This document shows positions 45,339 to 54,688 of a stretch of DNA of 64,000 nt, one piece after another. Position 1 is the first letter of the stretch; every line of letters starts with the position of its first letter. A model generated the notes under the pieces. The model was not told the origin of the DNA and did no database searches. It worked only from the letters and a program-made list of their open reading frames with translations. Origin of the DNA: Aotearoamyces nothofagi (lineage: Eukaryota; Ascomycota; Leotiomycetes; Leotiales; Tympanidaceae); assembly GCA_015345905.1 (NCBI GenBank), contig JADDTR010000001.1:1178001-1242000 (forward strand), written 5' to 3'. A program made the position numbers and the translations under genes.

Positions 45339-45726
45339 CCTAACTTACTGCTGCTGTACTGTACTTGCACTGCCGTACTTACCGTACGCACTGTACTTAA
45401 CTTACTGTACTTAACTTACTGTACTGTACTTTACTTTACTGTACAGTACTTACTGCTGCTGCTGTACTGCACCCACTGTCCCTACTGTACATGCCGCACG
45501 TAGGGACAGTACCGTACCGTACCAAGCCTTTCCAAGCCCTGCCAACGCGCCACTCCCTCTGGCCCCCCCGGTCATATGCCGATTCTCCGCCTTCCAAGCC
45601 TCCTTCCTCCTTCCTGCCTCCTGCCCATCACCTAAGCAGTAAGGCCACCCTAGAGGCAGCTAAGCTGGGTGCTCGCTCGCCCAGTCCCTACCGAAGTGCT
45701 GCCCACCTGCCCTGCGCTGCACTGCA

Positions 45727-45735
45727 CTGGTACTG

Positions 45736-45766
<31 letters not shown>

Positions 45767-45808
45767 CACTGGCTCTGGCTCTGGCTCTGGCACTGGTACT
45801 GGCTCGGC
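45727..45808. repeat. Hexanucleotide repeat (CTGGCT)n
   Basis: About thirteen units with occasional CTGGCA and CTGGTA variants at regular places, suggesting duplication of a larger block. Confidence 0.92.
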
Positions 45809-46880
45809 CAATCTGGCACGCCTCAGCAGACGAGGAGGCCGTCGAAACTATTAAGATGGCTGCCATCGCCGTGCATCAGATATCTTCCTGCTCCTGCTCC
45901 TGCTCCTGCTCTGGCTCTTGCTCTCCAGTGCCACTTCCACTTCCACCTTTCACTTCCACTTCGGCTTCTTCTTCTCTCTTCTCTCTCGTCTCTCCTCTCT
46001 CTTCTCCCTCTCTCCGTCGACCGCCAGCCCCAGCTGCTGCTGCTGCTGCTGCTGCTCCTCCTCCACCCACGTTCGCTTTTGTGTGCAGCCCTCCAAGGGA
46101 AGCCCTCGTAGGCTCCTGCCATTCGCTTTTACTACCCTCCTCCTCGCCCTCCCCTCGTCCTCGCCGTCCCTCGTTCAGCATCCGCATCCGCGTCCTGCGT
46201 CCTGCGTCCTGCGCCGTGCATTTCAGCCTTACTTGGCACCTTGGGACTGCTTGGTAGCATTCGGAGAAACCTGCACCCAGGCTCCGGTCTCCCGTTGCTC
46301 GTTACTCGTTACTCGTTACTCGTTACGCACCACATTCGTTGACTGACTGCCTACTGCCTCCGCCGACCTGACTGCTCTTGTATGACGCCGCCGCCCACGA
46401 CGCACAAATCCCGTCCCTTCTCTGCTGACACTGCCCCGGAGAGGTGAGGTAATCAGCAAGCAGACGTTCCACACGCACACGGCCACCGTACGCCGGTTGC
46501 TACCAGTCCCGCCGCGTTACATCCATCTCATCTAGGTCCATTCGGCCGCTCCGCTCTCCTCCGGTGCACATCTGGCCCGCCGAGTGGGAACGTCCCGGTC
46601 TGACTTGAGGTACCTCAAACCCGCAGCCTTGCGCCCACGCTCGCTACCTGAGGTACCTTGGCTTCTTTCGGCCTGCATCTTACATATATACCTTTGCCTT
46701 CTAAGCCTTGGTGTCTGCCTCGACCCTGGGTCATTCCACCCTCCTCCAGGCACGCCTCCGTAACCTTATTGTTATTCAGTAAGAGGCAAGAATTTACCCT
46801 ACAGCCTTTTCTGTACTTTACACTCGTTGATCCCTATTCGCAAAAATCTCTTCTGCCCCCTCCCATCGAGCCTGTTGAAA

Positions 46881-48983
46881 ATGGTCGGGCCAGGTGGAGG
46901 ACCTCCTCGAAGGAGGTATGTATCTCCAGATTTTACCACAAAAGGCTTAAATTGCTCATGCTAATAATTCACTGCTTCAGCCATACCAAGTCTCGCAAGG
47001 GCTGTGACACCTGCAAGCGTAGACACATACGATGTGATGAGAACTTTCCCCAATGGTAAGACCACCCAATTCCAACTATTCGCAACGACATCGTATCGTG
47101 CAATAAATATCCTCTGGTCTCAAAATCCAAGCATTGTAGCTAACAACGGAGTAGTCGAAACTGTACGAAACATAATTGTCGCTGTCCCTACATGGACATG
47201 CCTCCGCAAGAGGAGAGAGCTCCTACTCCGGAAAAGCCAGACCTTCTGTGGACCCCGGAGAACGAGGCTGAAATTGAGCGCTGGCAACGAACGGGGGTCT
47301 TCCCATTCCCTGATCTTGCCATCTACCCGGCACCGAACCCACAGCTCTTCTCCCCCGAGGACCTTCGTTTGATACACCACGTCGCAGGCATCTCAACGGA
47401 GCTGAGTCTTCATGATGCAGGTAACTTTACCATTTGGACGGGTCAAATTCCTCTGTGAGTGGCTTGCTCTAGTATAGTGTGTGTGGATGTGGTTGGAGAA
47501 TACGAGACGATCCACTTGTTGATAACTTACCAACACGAGGGGATCGCCATGTATTTCCCACACCCTCCCATCCCTATAAGCAAATGCATGCATGCGTTCT
47601 AACAATCTCAACAGCTTCTTGAAGATCGGTTCCACGTATGGATTTGTCATGCATGCCCTCCTAGCTTTCTCAGCGACACATATTTCTTGGCTTACAGATT
47701 GTCAACTCGTCAACCGCATGGCGTACGAGCACAGAGGGATTGCTTTCAAGGGCCTCCAGGAGGCTATCGGCATGTTTTCAAGGGAGAATTCCGATGCTGT
47801 ACTCGCGGCTTCGCTCCTGCTGTCATGGCAAGCAACAGAATGGTGAGAGAGGCAATCACCTAGAATCGGCCCGTGGGACGGTTGCTAACTGCAAGTTTTT
47901 AGGCGTGGCTGGACACAATTGATGCATGGAACTTCCTCGGTAGGCGCTGACGTCCCGATGAGGATATTCTAAGCAGTAGCTCATGTTGTACAGGTTATTG
48001 ATGCGATGCAACCATGGAAAAACGAATCGCAGTTTGGCGATTTCATCGCGGAGCAATCGACCTTCCCAACTGCACCGCCCTCGCCTGTTCCTAACAAGAA
48101 GCTGACACAGCCTCGCAAAGAAGATCTTGATACCCTCCAGCGTGCCTATGCTCAGCTGCAAGTTGTAGAGATGAGGCTCGCAGAACTTAACGAGGACACA
48201 AAGGCAATTTCGCAGCTGATGACGTTTGTGCAAGGGATCCGAAAGGTAACACCAGCTCACACGGCCGCACAAAGATTCGAAATGCTCAATCCTCTTCGTA
48301 CATGGCTTTTCTGGTTACCAGTCATGTACCTCCAACAAGCTCGAGAAAGCCCGTATGCCTTGGTAATCCTGGCATATTACTATACTGTAGCATTGGTCGT
48401 CGAACCCATCTTCCCGGAAGTTGGCGCAGCCTATTTTGGTAGTCTCTCGCTCAGGCCTATAGAGGAAATTGCTCGCCGCTTGTTATCGATCAATATCTCA
48501 CAGCCCTCGAACGACGACCTCCAGACACCACTCACGCTCATGGAATACTCGATCGACATGGTATCGAAGTTCCGGGGTCGAATGGGTTGGGCTCAGCCTG
48601 AGCGTACCGCTTCGTTCCCTACGTTCCAGAGCAATGCATTTCAACAGGAGGACATATACGACATGCAGAGAAACCCCGGGCAGAATAGACTATATCCTTA
48701 CGGCAGCAATCCGGCATTCAGCTATAGCCAGGAGCACCTCACGCCGCTTCACTCCGAGCCAGGCTCCGCGATAAGCCCCTCGAGCCTCGATCCGTTTGGT
48801 GGCGCAAATACCCAGTATCTTGGAATTCCTTCACCGGGTGGCTTTGGTGGGTATGCTAGCCCAGCCACGTCGTCGTTTGGCGATGTTGCATATAGTGATC
48901 AGGGGGGAGAGGAGTATCTGTATGAAGGACAGGGGTCGCAGTCTGGATTTGGCGGGTTCGTGCACCATACAGTCTGGATATAG
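46881..48983 (+). CDS. Zn2Cys6 zinc-cluster transcription factor, possibly Upc2-like
   Basis: Six exons: 46881-46915, 46981-47055, 47155-47454, 47615-47842, 47903-47939 and 47994-48983, giving 554 aa. The zinc cluster lies near residues 20-46: HTKSRKGCDTCKRRHIRCDE, then NFPQCRNCTKHNCRCPYMD, with six ordered cysteines. The middle region (GSTYGFVMHALLAFSATHIS, LAASLLLSWQATEWRGWTQL) and HTAAQRFEMLNPLRTWLFWL resemble the ligand-sensing domain of Upc2/sterol-regulator-like fungal factors; that subfamily call is tentative. The C-terminus is Gly/Ser/Tyr-rich and may be an activation region. The gene follows the 10.9-kb repeat stretch. A proline-rich frame right after the stop (49004-49237) may be a further exon. 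Confidence 0.85.
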
Positions 48984-49882
48984 TCGGAGGACCTTCGTTT
49001 AACATGGCGCTCAGGGCATTCAATTTTCAGAGCGGCAGCCATCCTTCACCACGGTCAGGGACCCCCCTGGTTCCTTCTCCCATCCCACAACGATTTCCAC
49101 CGCAATACCAATCCTCGCCGCACTTATCCCCTAACCCTTCGCCACATCCTCGATATAATCAGCTATACTCGCATCCTCAAAGCACATCAATCACACCTCC
49201 TTCTCCGAAAGGAAAAGGCCGCCAGCAACACCCGTGATCATATTACGAATGTTATGACTCAAAAATAAGCAATTGAAAATAGCGTATTTGATTTAATTTC
49301 CGGAATTTCTTTCTGTCATAATGAGCAACGGAGCGCGACTTGGGCATTTCATCTCCCTAGAGCATGGAGCAGCATTTTGTCAGTCTCCACGACGAAGCTA
49401 AAACGGTAGCATACACGGTCCTTTACTATACCCACTGCATTTGGATGGCGCTTTTGAGATATTTAATGTTGGACTAGCATCTACGATCTTGCAAATTGGC
49501 GTTGATAGCGATGCGACCAAATCTGTATATGATATATTATAATATAGTCTTGCATGCACGCACTTGCCTGCTTATTAGCAGAAAAATGAATATTTGAAGA
49601 TGGAGCATTGGCACTGCATGTCGTATTTGTGTGATTTGCTTAATAATGAATTTACCTAGTTGTAACTGTAATTCCTAGCCACGGGTATGATATGATGTAT
49701 GATCTAAACAGTCCGAGATTGGACATGACGTGAGGCTGAACATCAGCCTTCTCGTTTCCTTTGTTACCAAAACGAAACTTGGTTCGCTAAGCGGCTCGGC
49801 GATGATGATCAACCCATCGAACCTGTAATTCAAGTTCCCCTTCTTTCAAGACTCTCAGCTATCCAGCATTCATTCAAGCAAA
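48984..49882. other. Intergenic, with a proline-rich frame at 49004-49237
   Basis: The first 250 bp hold a plus-strand frame translating to a Pro/Ser/Gln-rich 77-residue peptide (SGTPLVPSPIPQRFPPQYQ) that looks like a transcription-factor tail but is out of frame with the zinc-cluster gene. The rest is AT-rich flanking sequence. Confidence 0.45.
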
Positions 49883-50934
49883 ATGGCAAGCGGAGGCTGG
49901 AATACAAGTAAAGCTCCCCAGCTCTCCCAAACCTCATCTCACTAACGGCCATGCTCCCAGTTGAATCAGACGCCGGCGTTTTCACCTTCCTCCTTGACAA
50001 CCTAGGCGTTACAGGAGTCCAATTCGAGGAGTTAATCTCGCTCGACGAGTCTCTGCTGCGCGAGCTGAGCCCTGTCTACGGTGTTATCTTCCTCTTCAAA
50101 TACCCCACGAGCGAGAAGCGGAACGAAGATGGCACGCCCAATGACGGAACCTACGATTACGCTGCAGCCGAAAGCCTCTTCTTCGCTGCACAAACGATTC
50201 AGAATGCCTGTGGAACGCAGGCTCTACTGTCAGTGCTGCTGAACATCGATACGACAAAGACGCCGTCGAGCGCAATAACGACCGGGCCCGGCGGCGTCGA
50301 CATTGGCAAGCCATTAGCGGAGTTTAAAGACTTTACACAGGGCTTCCCCCCCGAATTCAGAGGCGAGGCACTCAGTAACTCGGAGTTGATAAGGGATGTG
50401 CATAACAGCTTTGCCAAGTCTAGTCCGTTTGTCGACGAGACGCAGCGGACTGCTGGGGATGATGACGACGTGTACCATTTTATTGGATATACGTCCATAA
50501 ACGGTGTGCTCTATGAGCTGGATGGGTTACAGCCAGCGCCCATATCGCATGGACCATGCACATTTGACGAGTTTCCTAAGAAGATCATCCCGGTGCTGCA
50601 GAGAAGGATCAATCGATACCCGGCAGACGAGATCAGGTTCAATCTACTGGCCATGGTACGGGATCTGAGAATTAATGCTAGGGATATTGGTGATGTCGAG
50701 TTGCTGGAGAGGGAGGAGAGGAAGAGGAATGAATGGCAATTCGAGAACGCTCTGCGGAGGCATAATTTTGTGGGCTTCGCCGGGGAGATGCTGAAGGGAG
50801 TTATCAGGTCGAAGCTTGCTGAGGGACCTGAGGCGTATAAGAGCTGGGTGGAGGATGCGAAGAGGGTCACGGCGCAGAGACTAGAGGGTCGTAAGGGGAA
50901 GGCTAGTGGGGAAGATGAAGAGATGACGGGCTGA
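49883..50934 (+). CDS. Ubiquitin C-terminal hydrolase, UCHL5/UCH37 type (peptidase C12)
   Basis: Two exons: 49883-49907 and 49961-50934, giving 332 aa. The UCH fold begins IESDAGVFTFLLDNLGVTGV. The catalytic cysteine is in NACGTQALLSVLLN near residue 90 and the catalytic histidine in VYHFIGYTSINGVLYELDGL near residue 180, with the Asp of LDGLQ following. The C-terminal extension (KRNEWQFENALRRHNFVGF, AEGPEAYKSWVEDAKRVTAQ) is the UCH37-like ULD region that in relatives binds proteasome subunit Rpn13 or INO80. The catalytic set looks complete. Substrate range and partners are inferred from the family. Confidence 0.92.
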
Positions 50935-51946
50935 AGCAGCTGATGCTGATGGGAAAATGGATTGATGGGAAGATGTGCTACGCATTTGCCGCATTTGCCT
51001 TTGTGCATTTCCGCGTAGCTGCGGCTTCAACTCCTGGTGATCACGGTATCAGACGAGGATCTGAGAGAGGCGCAGTGACAGTCTGATCGACGCCGAAGAG
51101 TCTCATGAGACGAGCTGTAAAAATATGTATATATATGCTAGATGCAGTAGATGCAATATTGCTTGCCCGGGAGCTGTATTGCGAACGGAAACTCAACACA
51201 TGTATACGCTCTCGTTATCACAGTAAGATCAAAGTATCGGCATTGCACTGAATGGCGATTCACGAATGGTGATTGAGACCCTGGCGTACGTGAGGATGAT
51301 AAAACTGTATTATTTGGGAGTGGAGCATGGTTGTGGTCGGCGTTTACGCATTGCCGCAGCGCATCGGTTTCATCATGTTCAAGGCAAGCATGTCTGGCTC
51401 AATCGCATCTCCTCGAATCAGACGGTGACGCTGACGGCGGCAGCAGCAGCAAATTATTCTTCCGTACCACGCGCGGCAAACGAGCCCCCCCCTCATGGCT
51501 CCCCCTCCGCTTCCTACCCAGCCCGATCAGCAGTGAGCGAAGCATCAAAAGCATCAAAAGCATCAAAAGCCTCAAAAGTTCCCGGCTGTGCTCTCTCTGA
51601 TGCGTCGGGATCCAGCAGTGAGATAAGTCCGGCGTGCGTTATCGATTGTCGCTAGGGCGTTCCGGCATACTCCACGCACCCACGCCAGACTCGTTGCGTC
51701 GCGGCGTGTCCAGAGCATCCCAGATCCACCCCCCGTCGCCCGCGGCAGCAGACCTGGCTCGTTCCTTACGACACACAGCACCCTACATCCGAACTTCCCA
51801 TCAACAGCTTCTCTCTCTCGATTTGCGCCCTATCGAACACTCGGCCAGCGAGGTCGAGCCTGCCTTTTTTTTTCTCGTTGTTGACGACGAACGCACGTTT
51901 GATTGAGCTGCGCTCTTTGACCTTACCCTACCCTTCCGCCACCGCA
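50935..51946. other. Intergenic, promoter of the Ssh4-like gene
   Basis: About 1 kb of GC-richer sequence with a pyrimidine-rich leader just before 51947. It includes a 9-nt array (GCATCAAAA, four copies) at 51539-51579. No gene recognised. Confidence 0.55.
51539..51579. repeat. 9-nt tandem repeat, unit AGCATCAAA
   Basis: Four copies, the last with one base changed. Confidence 0.85.
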
Positions 51947-53692
51947 ATGCCTGCCCTCGTCGAGATGCGGGGAGCGACGGCCTCACAATCCGAAATCGAA
52001 TATGCGCACCCGCGAGGCTTTGGCGAGAGGACCATGGCGAGCAGTCTGGGCTCGTCGCCACCGTTGGCAGTTCGCTCCAACAGCTCGACGGTCAATGGCG
52101 TCATGATAGGACTGCTGTCGTCGTTTGGGTCGGCGATCCTGATAGCGCTGATCTTCTTTGTCATATATTTCTTCAAGTATACTGCCGGTGGTCGGATATT
52201 GCTGGATCGCATCGGCAGGCCGGGAGAGTATGATGATGAACAGGCCTTCTTGAGGGAGGAAGCGGAGGCGTTGGAGCAGATGGATGATTCACAGCGGACG
52301 GAGTATTTGAGGGCAAAAGGTATGGTCTAGTGCTCTTGCAGCTGTCTACTAGAGATGTGTAGCAGTGCATTGACAGAGGGGTTACTGACTTTCCGCTCCT
52401 GTACAGCTTTCATCCAGGCCAACCCGCCCGACTCGTTACCAACTGACATATCGCTCTCGCAGTACCTCGCTATCCAGGAAAAGGGTGTTTCGGCGTGGGA
52501 ATTCGAGCCTGAACTCGAGATTGCGAATTGTTTTGTTGAAGCTCGAACCGAAATCGAGTTCTTTGATTCCGAGTGCTGTGTTATGAGCAATCTTCCAGTA
52601 CCCAAGCAGAACGAGGTATACTACTGGGAGAGCAAGATCTACGATAAACCCGAAGGGACGTTGATAAGTATCGGGATGGCCACGAAGCCGTATCCACTGT
52701 TTAGGTTACCAGGTAAGCTAGCATTAAATCTTTATGATACCAATACAAGACTTACAGATGGTTGGATAGGATGGCACAAATTTTCAATAGCTTATATCTC
52801 CTCTGGACACCGACGATATAACCAGCCCTTTACCGCAACTTCATATGGACCGACTTATGTACAAGGCGATGTTATCGGCGTTGGATATCGGCCACGTACT
52901 GGTACGGTCTTCTTCACACGCAACGGTAAGAAACTCGAAGACGTGGCGCATGGGTTGAAATCCCAGAACCTCTTTCCCGTAGTTGGCGCCAATGGACCTT
53001 GTCAAGTGCATGTGAACTTTGGCCAATCCGGCTTCGTATTTATCGAAGCAAATGTTAAGAAGTGGGGTCTCGCACCGATGACAGGAAGCCTGGCACCACC
53101 ACCCCCATATGGTAGTGAACAAGGAAGTGTTTTACTCGAGACAGGAAGAGAGGGTGTCGTACAGAGCAGTATCCAGGATCAAAGGCATGGGAGATCAAGA
53201 AGTGGTCATAACTTCCGCTTTGGACCGGGTGGCCCAACAAGTCCCGGCCCAGAACGATCACCTACCGATATCTCCCTCGCACATCTTGCACACATACCCT
53301 CAAATGAGGATGTAGGAGAGGGAACTAGCGGGAGCGGGGCCGAATACACGCGTACATATACTTCTCACTCATCACCACCTCCTGCGCATATCATCTCTAC
53401 TTTAAACAACCACGTTGGTCTAGGATTAGCGGTGGAGGACCATCACTCACAACCACCACCAGAATATTCTAGCCCACACTCTAGCGAAACAGGTAGTAGG
53501 AGGGGCAGTGGTAGCAGTGCCAGTGGTGATGAAACAGCACCAATGCTCAACAGACCACCGAAACCAAGTCCTCCGATCCCAAGCTACAATGACGCAGTTG
53601 CGGAGCAGCCACGGGAAGAAGAAGAGGAGGAAGAGGAAGAGGAAGAGGAAGAGGAAGAGGAAGAGAGTCACAGTGCCGAAGAGGATACTTGA
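51947..53692 (+). CDS. SSH4: Ssh4/Ear1-type SPRY-domain adaptor of Rsp5 ubiquitin ligase
   Basis: Three exons: 51947-52319, 52407-52712 and 52770-53692, giving 533 aa. A single membrane helix (GLLSSFGSAILIALIFFVIY) lies near residues 50-75, followed by an acidic linker and a B30.2/SPRY domain with YYWESKIYDKPEGTLISIG, RLPGWHKFSIAY and GDVIGVGYRPRTGTVFFTRN. Two PPxY motifs occur after the domain, PPPY near residue 336 and PPEY near 455. These would bind the WW domains of Rsp5, as in yeast Ssh4/Ear1, which help sort membrane proteins into multivesicular bodies and the vacuole. The tail ends in a poly-Glu run coded by a GAAGAG repeat. The second intron (52713-52769) is stop-free and a multiple of three. 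Confidence 0.9.
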
Positions 53693-54688
53693 TATATATG
53701 TATGTATATATATACGGCGGGAAATGAATCTATGATATGCACTCTACAATATTGTTGTTTTTGCTATTCTGTTTTAGCGATCGGTGGCGGTGTGCCTCTC
53801 AAAATAGGCCGTCAGTCAGGCAGGCGTACAGGACGAAAAGAGGAAATCAAATTTGCTAGGGTCGGTCGGTCTTGTGGTGTTACCGCTCGCTCGCCCGCCC
53901 TCCCCGCCTCAGGTGTGCTTGTGTGAATAGGACTGATTACCCGATGGGGTCGGGGTTTGATCCCGGCCGAGCTTAGGATACGTGATATGATATGACGCGG
54001 TGCGATGGCAAGACCCGTGCTGGAGCGGAGTGGTGTTTGGGTCTGGCTTGTGCTTGAGCGGCTGGTGTTTCTTCTTGGGTTGCTTGCTGGCTGGGGACTG
54101 GCTGGGAAAGGATGTGGTGGGGGAGGCGGGGGTTGGGAGTTGGGAAGGTGGGAGTTGGGAGTAATGATAGCTTTGCATAGCGTTTTGGAAGCGCACATAT
54201 ATATATATACAGAATACAGATACGACTATGAAAAGGCTTTGGAGAACTTTGAGAGGCTATGAGAGGCTATGAGAAACAGAAGCTTCATCCCTTGAAAGAC
54301 GTGACAGGGTAATGGCTGTTCTTGGATCGCGAGATCTATTCCTGTGTAGAGTATAGCAAGATGTTCGCCGTGATGATAGTACCTTGCTACTTGCTGATGT
54401 GATGTCTCATCATCCAAAATAATTGTCATCATCAAGAGCCCATCACGTCACAGCAGAAGGATCAAGGTCATGCGAGGCAGGCAAGTGCCTTTTTCTTCCT
54501 TCCATTAGATCTAAAACTCCTGCATGCAAGCCGTAGCTAGATGCGCAAACAGCGATATTACTAAACTAAACACCAGGCTCCGTACTGTTCATACACGGGG
54601 GTTGTATATTACAGATAGGTGTTACCATACAAAACAAAGGCACATGTAAACGCCGACGAGGTCATCCAAAACGCTGAATACCGTACAA
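53693..54688. other. Intergenic between convergent genes
   Basis: About 1 kb. It contains a short G-rich stretch around 54110-54165 and an AT dinucleotide run near 54190. No coding signal. Confidence 0.55.

Larger units (their letters stand above)
35968..46880. other. 10.9-kb GC-rich, gene-free stretch packed with tandem repeats
   Basis: I find no gene here in any frame. The frames of 100-190 codons on both strands are low-complexity translations of repeats. Sequence becomes GC-rich from about 36.4 kb and is studded with unrelated tandem arrays with units of 2 to 12 nt, listed separately where longest. GTAC-containing words such as CTGTAC and GTACAG are conspicuous, especially at 44.8-45.5 kb. 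The last kilobases, from about 45.9 kb, are pyrimidine-rich and probably include promoter and leader of the zinc-cluster gene at 46881. Short arrays not listed separately include 36432-36461, 36825-36850, 38060-38090, 38375-38432, 38820-38842, 43434-43460, 43866-43893 and 46298-46325. Confidence 0.7.

Noticed and set aside
53812-54198. Pro/Ser-rich minus-strand frames between the Ssh4-like and PDE1 genes
   Set aside because: Low-complexity translation of a G-rich stretch, without splice partners or homology that I recognise.
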